DNA of 64,000 bases from Prevotellamassilia timonensis (lineage in GTDB: Bacteria > Bacteroidota > Bacteroidia > Bacteroidales > Bacteroidaceae): positions 187,535 to 251,534 of the forward strand of contig NZ_LT629845.1 of assembly GCF_900106785.1 (NCBI RefSeq), written 5' to 3'. Both the position numbers and the translations under genes were made by a program. The notes beneath the pieces were generated by a model. It saw only the letters and a list, made by a program, of their open reading frames with translations, ran no database searches and was not told where the DNA came from. Position 1 is the first letter of the stretch. Each line of letters starts with the position of its first letter. Shown here piece after piece: positions 53,861 through 62,997 of the stretch.

Positions 53861-54643
53861 ATGAAGAAAAACATCTTCCTCCTTTTGGTAGCAATCCTAA
53901 CCATTGCGTCATGCAAGACCAAAGAGAAAATCATCTACTTTCAAGACATTACTCCCGACAGTGTTGCCACAACAGTCATTCCCACCCAGCAGAGTGTGCT
54001 GAAACTCGTGCCGGGCGATAAGATAGGTATAACCGTGACCAGTGCTGCCACTCCCGAGTTGGCAGTACGTTACAACTTGTCGACAGGTTCGTCATATTCG
54101 AGCACTTCAAATGCCGACAACATGCGTTACACGATAGACGAGAATGGCAATGTTGATGTGCCGGGCATAGGTCGTGTGCAAGTGGGAGGCCTCACTCGCG
54201 CTGAGGCTGCATCGCGCATTCAGGCCAAGTTCCGTGATGGCGTGTTGAACGACGCTGTTGTAACGGTGGCCGCCTACAATCAGTATATTACGGTGTTGGG
54301 TGAAGTGGCCCGTCCGGGATTGCAGGAAATCACGCGTGACAAGATGACCATACTCGAGGCTATAGGTCGTGCGGGCGACTTGACCATTACTGGCCGTCGC
54401 GATTGCATCAGGGTGCTCCGTCAGGAGGGCAACGTAACAAAGACTTATTTTGTAGACCTTCGCTCAAAGGACTTGTTTAATTCGCCGGTGTTCAACTTGC
54501 AGCAGAATGATGTGGTGTATGTTGAGCCTAACAAAGTGCGTATGGGTCAGTCTACCAACAACGATAACTCGGTGCGCAATATTTCAACCTGGTTGTCTGT
54601 AACGTCTGTACTCACGAGTATAGCCATCCTTATTTTTAGATAA
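53861..54643 (+). CDS. Polysaccharide export outer-membrane lipoprotein (Wza-like)
   Basis: I chose ATG 53861 (MKKNIFLLLVAILTIASCKT, 260 residues). Signal with lipobox IASC, then the polysaccharide export domain (about 45-130; LKLVPGDKIGITVTSAATPE, DENGNVDVPGIGRVQVGGLT) and an SLBB domain (about 145-225; QYITVLGEVARPGLQEITRD). A C-terminal hydrophobic helix (WLSVTSVLTSIAILIF) ends the protein. No Wzc-type kinase or polymerase genes adjoin it, so it is an orphan export component. Confidence 0.9.
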   Translation: MKKNIFLLLVAILTIASCKTKEKIIYFQDITPDSVATTVIPTQQSVLKLVPGDKIGITVTSAATPELAVRYNLSTGSSYSSTSNADNMRYTIDENGNVDVPGIGRVQVGGLTRAEAASRIQAKFRDGVLNDAVVTVAAYNQYITVLGEVARPGLQEITRDKMTILEAIGRAGDLTITGRRDCIRVLRQEGNVTKTYFVDLRSKDLFNSPVFNLQQNDVVYVEPNKVRMGQSTNNDNSVRNISTWLSVTSVLTSIAILIFR

Positions 54644-54776
54644 TGCATAAGCATTCTTGCAACGTGTTTTGCAAGATGTATAATTGTTATAATGATTATT
54701 GCGGGCAAAACTGAAGACCTTGTACAGGGTCTTGATTTTGCCCGCATTTTGTGTGTTCATGCTCCAAACGCAACCT

Positions 54777-54930
54777 CTAATGGGGGCGACGCGTCTCGCG
54801 TCGGGATAGAGAAAGTAGGAAAATATGAACTCTACTAAATAATAGCAGCATCTTTTTCGCGAGACGAGGCTGCTGAAAAAACCGACGCGGGACGCGTCGC
54901 CCCCATTAGAGTTAGCGTTTGGTGCTTGAA
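54777..54930. repeat. CGACGCGTC palindromic element, copy K
   Basis: Core 54777-54909 with CTAATGGGGGCGACGCGTC and its reverse complement. The core is of the GGGATAGAGAAAGTAG subtype plus GAGACGAGGCTGCTGAAAAA shared with copy G. It abuts the promoter-bearing repeats upstream of rfbA. Confidence 0.85.
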
Positions 54931-54935
54931 CCCCG

Positions 54936-55180
54936 AGATAGGCTGTACCTCGGCAATAAAAATGAAAGTCTTGGGCCTTTCATTTTGTATTGCGCTCGGT
55001 TTGCACTATCTTTGAATAAGATAGGCTGCGGCTCGGAAGTGCAAATCAAAAAACGCGTTTTTCGCTTTGCACTTCGCTCACCTTGCACTATCTTTGCAAA
55101 AGATAGGCGTCGGTTCGGCAAAACACTCAAACGAGTTTGGTGCTCTGCTCACACCTTGCACTATCTTGGCTTTAGATTTG
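54936..55180 (+). promoter_or_regulatory. Three tandem promoter-bearing repeats upstream of rfbA
   Basis: Three units, each GATAGGC-N-G-hairpin-CNCNCC/TTGCACTATCTT. Unit 1 promoter: TTTG 54984-54987, 19 bp, TATCTTTG 55007-55014. Unit 2: TTTG 55066-55069, 19 bp, TATCTTTG 55089-55096. Unit 3 has TATCTTGG and is probably dead. The hairpin arms differ completely between units (AAATGAAAG, GAAGTGCAAA, CACTCAAAC) while the outer boxes are conserved. Confidence 0.8.
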
Positions 55181-55234
55181 CAATGATGCGCTGCCATGGC
55201 GTATTTCATTTGTTACAACCTTATCCCTCACTAC

Positions 55235-56128
55235 ATGAAAGGAATAGTATTAGCTGGTGGTAGCGGCACACGCCTCTATCCCATTACAAAAGGCATAAGC
55301 AAGCAACTTATTCCCATATTCGACAAACCGATGGTGTATTACCCCATATCGGTGTTGATGCTTGCAGGCATACGCGACATACTGATTATTTCAACGCCAC
55401 AGGATATGCCGAGCTTCCAACGCTTGCTGGGAGATGGCAGTGAATTTGGCGTACACTTTGAATATGCCGTGCAGCCCTCGCCCGATGGTTTGGCACAGGC
55501 CTTTATTATTGGCGAGGAATTTATTGGCAACGATAGCGTGTGCCTTGTGCTTGGCGACAATATATTTCATGGCAGTAATTTTTCGAGCATGCTGCGTGAA
55601 GCTGTGTCAAAGGCTGAAAACGAGGGACTCGCTTCGGTGTTTGGCTATCGCGTGAACGACCCGGAACGCTATGGCGTGGTAGAGTTTAACAACGATGGAC
55701 AGGCAGTGAGCATTGAGGAAAAACCTGCACAGCCTAAGTCGAACTATGCCGTGGTGGGCTTGTACTTCTATCCCAACGAGGTGGTGAAGGTGGCCAAGCA
55801 AATTAAACCGTCGGCACGTGGCGAACTGGAAATTACGACCGTTAATCAGCATTTTCTTGAGAACAAAAAACTCATGGTGCAAACTTTGGGCATCGGTTTT
55901 GCCTGGCTCGACACCGGGACGCACGACAGTTTGAGCGAGGCTTCTACGTTTATTGAAGTGATAGAAAAGCGTACCGGCTTGAAAGTGGCTTGTCTCGAAG
56001 GCATCGGGTTGGCCCATGGGTGGGTGACGGCTGAGCAGGTGCGGCAACAGGCTTTGCCAATGGCTAAAAACCAATATGGTCAATATCTGTTGAAGCTGGC
56101 CGATGAGTATGCCAGCCAAGGGGCTTAG
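55235..56128 (+). CDS. rfbA: Glucose-1-phosphate thymidylyltransferase
   Basis: Makes dTDP-glucose, the entry to dTDP-rhamnose and dTDP-amino-deoxy sugars. I chose ATG 55235 ([20 protein letters not shown], 297 residues, the normal size). Nucleotide-binding GGSGTRLYP, the active-site loop [10 protein letters not shown], and [20 protein letters not shown]. rfbB, rfbC and rfbD are not adjacent. Its product feeds the FdtA/FdtB genes at 42-44 kb if a dehydratase exists elsewhere. Confidence 0.95.
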   Translation: MKGIVLAGGSGTRLYPITKGISKQLIPIFDKPMVYYPISVLMLAGIRDILIISTPQDMPSFQRLLGDGSEFGVHFEYAVQPSPDGLAQAFIIGEEFIGNDSVCLVLGDNIFHGSNFSSMLREAVSKAENEGLASVFGYRVNDPERYGVVEFNNDGQAVSIEEKPAQPKSNYAVVGLYFYPNEVVKVAKQIKPSARGELEITTVNQHFLENKKLMVQTLGIGFAWLDTGTHDSLSEASTFIEVIEKRTGLKVACLEGIGLAHGWVTAEQVRQQALPMAKNQYGQYLLKLADEYASQGA

Positions 56129-56241
56129 CCGCTGATGGGCTGGACTTGGCAGGGGCACGTGTATCCTGGCCTGTTTAGTTTTCAAGGCAATCCTTACACT
56201 TTAATTAGAACCACCTTATAACCTTACTCCAAAAATCTCAC

Positions 56242-56667
56242 ATGATAATAGCAGTAGACTTTGATGGCACGATAGTGGAGCACAAATATCCGGCCATCGG
56301 AAAGGAAATACCATTTGCCACCGCCAGCTTGCGCCAGTTGATGCAGGACGGCCACAAACTCATATTGTGGAGTGTGCGCGAGGGACAATTACTTGACGAC
56401 GCCGTAAAATGGTGCGAAGAACGTGGCGTGCGTTTCTATGCTGTAAATTCAGATATTGACGAGGACGCCTCAGACCACCAGGGTACGGCACACTTTAGTC
56501 GTAAAATTAAGGCCGATGTGTTCATCGACGACCGTAATTGTGGCGGACTGCCCGATTGGGGCACAATCTATCAGATGGTGACAAAGCACATGACCTATGC
56601 GCAGTATGTTGAAAGGTTGACAAATGACAACCAAGAGCCAAAGAAAAAGGCTTGGTGGAAATTCTGA
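56242..56667 (+). CDS. BT0820-type HAD phosphatase
   Basis: 141 residues, compact cytoplasmic HAD protein. Motif I IIAVDFDGTIVEHKYP, motif II ILWSVREGQ, and the acidic motif ADVFIDDRNCGGLPDWG. It has no cap domain. I recognise it as the small BT0820-like family of Bacteroides; the physiological substrate is not known. It lies between rfbA and nnr, with 113 and 78 bp gaps. Confidence 0.85.
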   Translation: MIIAVDFDGTIVEHKYPAIGKEIPFATASLRQLMQDGHKLILWSVREGQLLDDAVKWCEERGVRFYAVNSDIDEDASDHQGTAHFSRKIKADVFIDDRNCGGLPDWGTIYQMVTKHMTYAQYVERLTNDNQEPKKKAWWKF

Positions 56668-56745
56668 CATGTCGTACCGCATGGGCTGTTGTCGGCTATT
56701 CTGACATAGCAAGGAAAATACAAATAACGAAAATCACATATAAGC

Positions 56746-58272
56746 ATGAAGCTACCAAACGCTCACCAAATGAGGGAGTTGGACAATTATACGATCCAAG
56801 AACGTGACATGAAGTCTGTTGACCTGATGGAGGAGGCTGCAAAGGCTGTGGCAGACTTTATACAGAATGAATACACCGACCACGAAAAGCCTATTGTCGT
56901 ATTTTCTGGTCCGGGCAACAATGGTGGCGATGGTTTGGCTATGGCCCGTATGCTGAGCAAACGTGGCTATAAGCGCATACAGGCTTTTTTGTTTAATACC
57001 AACAATTCGCTGAGCGAGGACTGCAAGGTGAATGCCGAAAGGTTGAGCCAAGAATGTCCTGAAGTGGATTTCATTGAAATACAACAGCAGTTTGAAGCAC
57101 CCGAACTGAGCACCGACACCTTGATAGTTGACGCCTTGTTTGGCACAGGGCTGAACAAGCCCCTTGGGGGCGGATATGCCGCTTTGGTAAAGTTTATCAA
57201 TGCGGCACAAGTCGATGTGGTGAGCATTGATATGCCTTCGGGACTGATGTGTGAGGATAATACTTACAATTCGCCTTCGGCCATTGTGCGGGCTACCCAT
57301 ACATTGACCATCGGGCTGCCCAAGCTTGCGCTCATATTGGCCGACAACCAGATTTATGCAGGACAAACGCATGTGCTGTCGATAGGGTTGTGCCTTGACA
57401 AGCTTGACGAGATGTGCATTCCGTATCAAATAACGGAACGTGCCGATGTGGCCGCTTTGGTAAAGGCACGTCCTGCCTTTGGTCATAAGGGTACATTTGG
57501 CAATGCGCTGCTCGTGGCTGGCAAGTATGGCATGGCTGGGGCTGCTGTGTTGGCTGCAAGGGCCTGTCTGAAGTCGGGCGTAGGCAAGGTGACGGTGCAC
57601 ACCCCGTTGAAAAATAATGACATCTTGCAAATAGCTGTGCCTGAGGCTGTGCTCGACCATGATGAGGACGAACGCATTTTTACCAATCCCGTCAGGACCG
57701 ACTTTTTCCAGGCTTTGGCCATTGGCCCTGGCATTGGGACAGACAAACGCACGGCGCTGGCCTTCATAGAACAAACGAGCCATACGGACATACCCTTGGT
57801 GATAGACGCTGATGGCATCAACATATTGGGCAGCCACAAAGGGTGGATACCGCAAATTCCGGCAAATGCCATCTTTACGCCGCACCCCAAGGAGATGCAG
57901 CACCTTGGTATATGCAATACGGATTCATACAGCACTTTGCTCGAGGCTGTGAACATGGCCAAGCAGCACAAATTCTTTATTTGTCTGAAGGGGCATTATA
58001 CGGCCGTATGTATTCCTGATGGGCAGGTGTGCTTTAACCCAACAGGCAATTCGGGCATGGCTACGGCCGGTAGCGGCGATGTGTTGACGGGCATTATTTT
58101 GGCCCTGCTGGCACAGCAATATACGCCAGAGGAGGCCTGTAAACTGGGCGTTTACTGGCACGGGCTGGCTGGCGACATGGCGGCTGCCGACATGGGAGAA
58201 CATGGCGTGACGGCCTCGGACATCATAAATTACTTGCCAAAGGCTTTGCTCAGTATAAAGGCTGGGGCATGA
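56746..58272 (+). CDS. nnr: Bifunctional NAD(P)HX epimerase/dehydratase
   Basis: Repairs hydrated NAD(P)H. 508 residues: the N-terminal YjeF_N epimerase (about 1-215; VFSGPGNNGGDGLAMARML) and the C-terminal ADP-dependent NAD(P)HX dehydratase of ribokinase fold (about 225-505; GKYGMAGAAVLAARACLKSG, AIGPGIGTDKRTALAF, GNSGMATAGSGDVLTG with the catalytic Asp). Full length, both domains intact. Confidence 0.95.
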   Translation: MKLPNAHQMRELDNYTIQERDMKSVDLMEEAAKAVADFIQNEYTDHEKPIVVFSGPGNNGGDGLAMARMLSKRGYKRIQAFLFNTNNSLSEDCKVNAERLSQECPEVDFIEIQQQFEAPELSTDTLIVDALFGTGLNKPLGGGYAALVKFINAAQVDVVSIDMPSGLMCEDNTYNSPSAIVRATHTLTIGLPKLALILADNQIYAGQTHVLSIGLCLDKLDEMCIPYQITERADVAALVKARPAFGHKGTFGNALLVAGKYGMAGAAVLAARACLKSGVGKVTVHTPLKNNDILQIAVPEAVLDHDEDERIFTNPVRTDFFQALAIGPGIGTDKRTALAFIEQTSHTDIPLVIDADGINILGSHKGWIPQIPANAIFTPHPKEMQHLGICNTDSYSTLLEAVNMAKQHKFFICLKGHYTAVCIPDGQVCFNPTGNSGMATAGSGDVLTGIILALLAQQYTPEEACKLGVYWHGLAGDMAAADMGEHGVTASDIINYLPKALLSIKAGA

Positions 58273-58306
58273 ACGGCAGGTGTGTGAAACTTGAAATTTT
58301 TGTACG

Positions 58307-59395
58307 ATGAAGATGAAACGCTTTACAATAATAACCGCTGCTGCGGCTCTGCTTTCATTGGGCGCAAAGGCTCAAACCGAAGTGACTGCTTATACGCCGG
58401 GGTTGACCGAAGACGGCATTACATATTTTTTGCCCGCAACAAGTTTGCGCGTTGTGCTGACTGCTACCAAAACGCATCATACGCCAGGCGAGTTCTGTGA
58501 GTATGCAGAGCGCTACTTGCGCTTGAAAGATGTGCCGCAGACAGCGTATGACACGTGGACTATTGACGATGTGAAAATTGTGCCTTATGGCGTAGCCGAC
58601 AAGTCGAAGGCTTATAGCATCAAGTTCAAACAGAAAACTTCGGCCCCGTATGTGTCGCTGACTAACGACGGGCGCTTGCTGTCGGTTAATGCCAAAAGCA
58701 GTGTGAACGATGAGCAACTGCCTGTGGCGTCGGTAACGAAAGTGCAGCAAAAGACGGTGAATGGTGCTGATTTCAAGACAGAAGAGATACTCTCGGCTGG
58801 CAGTACTGCTAAAATGGCAGAATTGGCTGCAAACGAAATATATGACATTCGCGAAAACCGTGGTTTGTTGACAAAGGGACAGGCCGACTTTATGCCTAAG
58901 GACGGTGAGCAGCTCAAGTTGATGCTCGCTAATCTGGACACGCAGGAAGATGGGTTGATGCAGCTGTTCCGTGGCTCGGCAAGCAGTGAAACACACGTTG
59001 TGGTGTTTGATGTGACACCAACGCAGGATATTGATCGCCAAGTGGTGTTCAACTTTTCAAAATATTTGGGCGTGGTTGACGCTGACGACCCTGCTGGCAC
59101 ACCTGTATATATAAGCGTAAAAGACCAAAAAAGCTTGCCAGAGGTAGTTGCGGCTGAGGCAAATGGCAAGGCAAAGAAAAAGGTGGCCGACCTGAGGTAT
59201 GCCACACCGGGCAGAGCTTTGGTAAAGGTATTCTCGGCCGATAAGGAATTTGTTTCGCAATCGGTGCCAATGGCGCAATTCGGACGCGTAGAACATTTGG
59301 GCGGCGAACTGTTTAACAAAAAGACAACGACCCATGTGCAGCTTTCTCCTGTGACAGGCGGCATCGTAAAGATTGAGGCTGAAAGGCCTGAGTAA
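58307..59395 (+). CDS. DUF4831 family secreted protein
   Basis: 362 residues, signal peptide MKMKRFTIITAAAALLSLGAKAQ. I recognise the opening TEVTAYTPGLTEDGITYFLP followed by TSLRVVLTATKTHHTPGEFC and YAERYLRL as DUF4831, a Bacteroidales family of unknown function, probably periplasmic or outer-membrane associated. Followed after 14 bp by a DUF721 gene, so they are co-transcribed. Confidence 0.88.
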   Translation: MKMKRFTIITAAAALLSLGAKAQTEVTAYTPGLTEDGITYFLPATSLRVVLTATKTHHTPGEFCEYAERYLRLKDVPQTAYDTWTIDDVKIVPYGVADKSKAYSIKFKQKTSAPYVSLTNDGRLLSVNAKSSVNDEQLPVASVTKVQQKTVNGADFKTEEILSAGSTAKMAELAANEIYDIRENRGLLTKGQADFMPKDGEQLKLMLANLDTQEDGLMQLFRGSASSETHVVVFDVTPTQDIDRQVVFNFSKYLGVVDADDPAGTPVYISVKDQKSLPEVVAAEANGKAKKKVADLRYATPGRALVKVFSADKEFVSQSVPMAQFGRVEHLGGELFNKKTTTHVQLSPVTGGIVKIEAERPE

Positions 59396-59409
59396 TATGC
59401 CGACGGACA

Positions 59410-59700
59410 ATGGAAAGGCGTAAAGAAGAATCTATTGAAAAAGTGCTTTTGCGCTTCTTGCGTCAGTCGCAACTCGAAACACCGCTTAATGAGCACCGCT
59501 TGATAGCGGCATGGGGCGAGGTGGCCGGAGTTGCGGCAGAACGGTTGACGGAGAGCTTGAGGGTGTACAACCAAACGTTGTATGTTAAACTGCGTTCGGC
59601 TATGTTGCGCAACGAGTTGTCGATGAAGCGCAGCGACCTTGTCAAGAAACTCAATGCCAAAGTCGGCGTTAATGTGATTGTTGACATCGCATTTTCGTGA
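59410..59700 (+). CDS. DUF721 (DciA-like) protein
   Basis: 96 residues. The KH-like DUF721 core: EKVLLRFLRQSQLETPLNEH, AWGEVAGVAAERLTESLRVY, QTLYVKLRSAMLRNELSMKR. The family includes DciA, which loads the replicative helicase DnaB in many bacteria; whether this Bacteroidales member does so is inferred. It precedes recF by about 1.1 kb, with a TA module and palindromes inserted in between. Confidence 0.85.
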   Translation: MERRKEESIEKVLLRFLRQSQLETPLNEHRLIAAWGEVAGVAAERLTESLRVYNQTLYVKLRSAMLRNELSMKRSDLVKKLNAKVGVNVIVDIAFS

Positions 59701-59746
59701 GGAATGTATGACGGACTTGAAGATAAGCCAAGTAATACCAATAGTT

Positions 59747-59803
59747 GCTGTCCGGTAACCCCAAATTGCAGATATATGCGTTTTGGGGCTACCGGACAGT
59801 AAT
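59747..59803. repeat. Short TGTCCGGTA hairpin, upstream of TA module
   Basis: CTGTCCGGTAACCCCAAATT...GGGGCTACCGGACAG: a perfect terminal pair CTGTCCGGTA/TACCGGACAG and inner CCCCAAA/TTTGGGG. The terminal 8 bp match the 350-bp TGTCCGGT elements. Confidence 0.8.
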
Positions 59804-59813
59804 AGTTTGAATT

Positions 59814-59997
59814 AAGTAATGGTGAAAAAATAACTTGACCAATTTTGCGGAGTAAGGAGATGTTCCTTATGCCCTGTCTTTTTGCCGCTTTTGCAATTTG
59901 TCATCGGTCACATAGCCCGCTATGCTCCCTCTTCCAAATTTCAAAAGCAACAAAAATACAGGTCAAAATTGCTCAACTTATTCTTTCACCATTACTA
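59814..59997. repeat. TAATGGTGAAA MITE-like element
   Basis: About 184 bp with 33-bp imperfect inverted ends: AGTAATGGTGAAAAAATAAC and AACTTATTCTTTCACCATTACT. The core contains GTCATCGGTCACATAGCCCG. No coding sequence. Confidence 0.75.
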
Positions 59998-60104
59998 AAT
60001 GGAGGTGTTTGTGAGAATGATTCATATAATGTTTGGTACCAATTCGGTTGCCAAATAGAAAGGAAGTTCTTAACTTTGCGCCATAACCAATAAACCATAT
60101 TGTT

Positions 60105-60359
60105 ATGACGATAGTTAGTGCAAGAGATTTTAGAGCCAACCAAGGGAAATATTTCTCGATGGTAAATTCGGGCGAACATGTAATATTGAAATCACGTGAG
60201 GGGAACTTTCGCTTAGTTCCTGTGTCTTCTTCTGATTTTATTTCGGACGAAACACAGAAAATAACAGCTGATTTAAGGGGTGCTCTTCGTGAACTTAAAG
60301 AGGTTATTGCCGGAAAGAAAAAGCTTAATACACTTGATAGCCTGATTGATGAATTATAG
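60105..60359 (+). CDS. Phd/YefM-type antitoxin
   Basis: 84 residues. The N-terminal DNA-binding fold MTIVSARDFRANQGKYFSMV is the Phd/YefM signature, followed by GEHVILKSREGNFRLVPVSS and a disordered toxin-neutralising C-terminus. A -7-like TAACTTTG lies at 60070-60077. Overlaps the toxin start by 11 bp, so the pair is coupled. It represses its own operon in known family members. Confidence 0.9.
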   Translation: MTIVSARDFRANQGKYFSMVNSGEHVILKSREGNFRLVPVSSSDFISDETQKITADLRGALRELKEVIAGKKKLNTLDSLIDEL

Positions 60360-60693
60360 TATAACCACTTCAAGCTACTTTGATGTGGCTGCAAAAAGGT
60401 TAGCCAAAAAGTATCCGAGTTTCAAGGAAAACTTGAAGACCTTTCGTAAAGAACTATTGGATAATCCGCTGCAAGGAGATGAATTGTCTCCAGGCATTCG
60501 TAAAATACGAATGGCTATCAAATCAAAAGGTAAGGGAAAATCGGGAGGGGCAAGGATTATCACCTATAATTTTATTGTCCATGAGGTTGATGGTGTAATT
60601 GTCCTGCTTCTTATCTACGATAAGGCTGAAGCCTCTTCTGTAAAAAACGATGTTCTCAAACAAATTATCATGGAAGAGGGTTATCCTATTTAA
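60349..60693 (+). CDS. RelE/ParE-superfamily toxin
   Basis: 114 residues from ATG 60349 (a TTG one codon earlier is less likely). The fold pattern TSSYFDVAAKRLAKKYPSFK, LSPGIRKIRMAIKSKGKGKS, GGARIITYNFIVHEVDGVIV, LLLIYDKAEASSV is that of RelE/HigB-like toxins, which cleave mRNA on the ribosome or inhibit gyrase. Partner of the Phd antitoxin. The module lies between two TGTCCGGTA hairpins. Confidence 0.88.
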   Translation: MNYSITTSSYFDVAAKRLAKKYPSFKENLKTFRKELLDNPLQGDELSPGIRKIRMAIKSKGKGKSGGARIITYNFIVHEVDGVIVLLLIYDKAEASSVKNDVLKQIIMEEGYPI

Positions 60694-60701
60694 TATGAAT
60701 G

Positions 60702-60763
60702 CTGTCCGGTACAACTAATAGCAAAGGCATAAATATGTGCTTTGTGGTTGTACCGGACAGCTG
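60702..60763. repeat. Short TGTCCGGTA hairpin, downstream of TA module
   Basis: CTGTCCGGTACAACTAATAG...GTGGTTGTACCGGACAG: terminal pair TGTCCGGTACAAC / GTTGTACCGGACA (12-13 bp). It shares its terminus with the hairpin at 59.75 kb but has a different loop. Confidence 0.8.
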
Positions 60764-60784
60764 TATAATCTTATTCTCTTTTTA

Positions 60785-61888
60785 CTACACCTGGCTTACT
60801 TCGCCATTTGTTACATTGAACAGTTTATAGTCGTGCTGTGTGGCGGCAAGTATGCGGTCGAGGTGTTCGCGGCGGGTGTCTGTAATGAATATCTGTCCAA
60901 AGTTTTGGTTACTGACATAAGAAATGATGCGTTCCACGCGGTTGGCATCGAGTTTGTCGAAAATGTCGTCAAGCAATAATAATGGAACACGGTGCTCGCC
61001 TTTGTTCTTTAGGAAGATGAATTGTGCCAGTTTCATGGCAATGAAGAACGTCTTTTGTTGACCTTGTGATGCCTCACGCTTGACTCCGAAACCGTTGAGT
61101 GTAAGTTCGAGTTCGTCCTTGTGCATGCCGTGCAGTGAATAGCCCACGATGCGTTCCTTGGCACGCCAGTCGTGCAACTGAGGACGTAGTTCGCCACGGT
61201 CGCCATGGCTGATGTATGTTATGCCGGCCTGTTCGTTAGTGTTGCCCGAAAGTTGCGTGTACAAGTCGGTGAAGATGGGCAGAAAATCTGTGATGAATTG
61301 TTTGCGCTGCTCATAGATAACTTGTCCGCTCATAGACATCATATCCTCCAGCACGTCCAAAACCGAGCTGTCGGGCTCAGCCTCTTGTTTGAGCAAGGCG
61401 TTGCGTTGTTTCAGCGCCTTGTCATAACGAATGAGGGCGTCGAGGTAGGGGGCACTGTACTGCATGATGACCATGTCCATAAAGCGCCGCCGCTCTTCGC
61501 TGCCGCCTAAAATCAATGCCGAATCGGCAGGGGCAATGATGACGAGCGGTATGTGGCCCACGTGCTCGGAGATGCGTTTGACGTCCTTGCCGTCAACCTT
61601 GAGCCTTTTGCGTGCCCCCCGCTTGAGTGAACAGCACACACGTTTGTGGCTATCGATATCGTCGGTGTAGTCGCCCTCTAATATGAAATAGTCTGTGTCG
61701 TGGTTGACATTGAGAGCGTCCTGTGCACTGGCAAAGCCTCGGCAAAACGACAGGTAGTATATGGCATCGAGCACGTTCGACTTGCCCATGCCGTTTGCGC
61801 CCACCAAACAGTTGATGTTGGGTGAAAACTCAAGGCTGGCTACGCCGATGTTGCGGTAGTTGGTTATGGTGAGATGGTTTAATATCAT
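60785..61888 (-). CDS. recF: DNA replication and repair protein RecF
   Basis: 367 residues. SMC-like ATPase that helps load RecA at gaps. Walker A GANGMGKSNVLDAIYYL, signature SQGQQKTFFIAMKLAQF, Walker B PLLLLDDIFDKLDANR and a D-loop. Cytoplasmic. Convergent with the TA module and divergent from the TPR/ribH genes. The promoter is at 62.01-62.04 kb. Confidence 0.96.
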   Translation of the reverse strand: MILNHLTITNYRNIGVASLEFSPNINCLVGANGMGKSNVLDAIYYLSFCRGFASAQDALNVNHDTDYFILEGDYTDDIDSHKRVCCSLKRGARKRLKVDGKDVKRISEHVGHIPLVIIAPADSALILGGSEERRRFMDMVIMQYSAPYLDALIRYDKALKQRNALLKQEAEPDSSVLDVLEDMMSMSGQVIYEQRKQFITDFLPIFTDLYTQLSGNTNEQAGITYISHGDRGELRPQLHDWRAKERIVGYSLHGMHKDELELTLNGFGVKREASQGQQKTFFIAMKLAQFIFLKNKGEHRVPLLLLDDIFDKLDANRVERIISYVSNQNFGQIFITDTRREHLDRILAATQHDYKLFNVTNGEVSQV

Positions 61889-61926
61889 GTGTATGCTAAA
61901 TAATAGCGTTAAGACAACGCGCAGGC

Positions 61927-61985
61927 GGAATTAGTAAAGAGCTTGTTAACCTGCTAACCCTTTAACCCTTAACCCCATTAACAAG
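61927..61985. repeat. Half copy of a GTTAAC tandem-word element
   Basis: GTTAACCTGCTAACCCTTTA, ACCCTTAACCCCATTAAC: heptad-like words related to the GTTGACGGG elements, with no complementary arm. Upstream of recF. Confidence 0.5.
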
Positions 61986-62012
61986 GAATTTCGCCGACGG
62001 CTTAAGACAATG

Positions 62013-62043
62013 CAAAGTTACACCTTGATGAGTCAAAAACAAA
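62013..62043 (-). promoter_or_regulatory. recF promoter
   Basis: On the minus strand TTTG (62040-62043), 19 bp, TAACTTTG (62013-62020), about 125 bp upstream of the recF start. Confidence 0.65.
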
Positions 62044-62244
62044 GTAAACGGCAGCTTAAAGCGCGCTGTGTGCTGTCAAAATAATCCTTTTTATCAATGT
62101 ACGTGCTTGCGTGAGGTAAAAAAAGTAGTGGTTTATTTCAGTACATGGGTGGAAAGTTGTAAATTTGCGCTGCATTTGTCAACCCGTTGATGCTTAAAGG
62201 GTTATGAGTGCCAAAGCAATCTGTAAATAAAGAAAAAACATATT

Positions 62245-62952
62245 ATGAGCAATCAGAAGAACAACCAAACACTCGATGTGAACGAATCTTTGGCCAAGAC
62301 CGAAGCATTTTTCATCAAGTACAAAAAGCAAGTAATCACGGCCGTTGTAGTGGTCTTAGTCATTGCAGGTGGTATTCCTGCCTACATCTTTGGCTATTCA
62401 AAGCCTCGTGAGGAAAAAGCACAGGAGTGCCTTGGTATCGTAATGCAAAAATATCTGATGAGTCAGGACTACGAGCACGCTTTGAAAGGCGAAGGCAAGA
62501 CGCTCGGTTTGACTAAAATCGCTGACAAGTACAGCTCAACCAATGCAGGCAACATTGCCAAGTATGAGGCTGGTATCTGCAACCTTCAGTTGGGCAAGAC
62601 CAAGGAGGCTATCAAATATTTGGAAGCCTTTGACGTAAAGGGTGACAAGACCGTATCGGCACAAGCTCTTTATGCCCTCGCTAATGCTTATGCAACTGAT
62701 AAGCAACTTGACAAGGCTGTTGAGACCTTTAAGAAGGCAGCTGATGCTACAGATGTACCTGCGCTCAGCTCACAGGCCTTGTTTGATGCGGCACTTGTTC
62801 TTGAAAGCCAGAACAAGAAGGACGATGCTTTGAAATTGTATCAAGACATAAAGAGCAAGTATCCTTCAGCACCGATTTGCAGCCGTCAACAACAAAATGG
62901 TGTGGTGCTTGATGCTGTAATTGATAAGTACATTGAAAGACTTTCAAAGTAA
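62245..62952 (+). CDS. TPR protein with N-terminal membrane anchor (YfgM-like)
   Basis: 235 residues. A short cytoplasmic start, one membrane segment (about 31-52; VITAVVVVLVIAGGIPAYIF), then TPR-type helical repeats (about 95-225; AKYEAGICNLQLGKTKEAIK, ALYALANAYATDKQLDKAVE, SQALFDAALVLESQNKKDDA). Likely a periplasmic scaffold; exact partners unknown. A -7 TAAATTTG is at 62160-62167. Next to recF and ribH, a neighbourhood seen across Bacteroidales. Confidence 0.88.
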   Translation: MSNQKNNQTLDVNESLAKTEAFFIKYKKQVITAVVVVLVIAGGIPAYIFGYSKPREEKAQECLGIVMQKYLMSQDYEHALKGEGKTLGLTKIADKYSSTNAGNIAKYEAGICNLQLGKTKEAIKYLEAFDVKGDKTVSAQALYALANAYATDKQLDKAVETFKKAADATDVPALSSQALFDAALVLESQNKKDDALKLYQDIKSKYPSAPICSRQQQNGVVLDAVIDKYIERLSK

Positions 62953-62997
62953 CCTTGTATTCGGTAACTGATACAATTTGTAATTTACAATAATGCG

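Noticed and set aside
56752-57903. 383-residue minus-strand frame opposite nnr
   Set aside because: Shadow of the intact bifunctional nnr gene.
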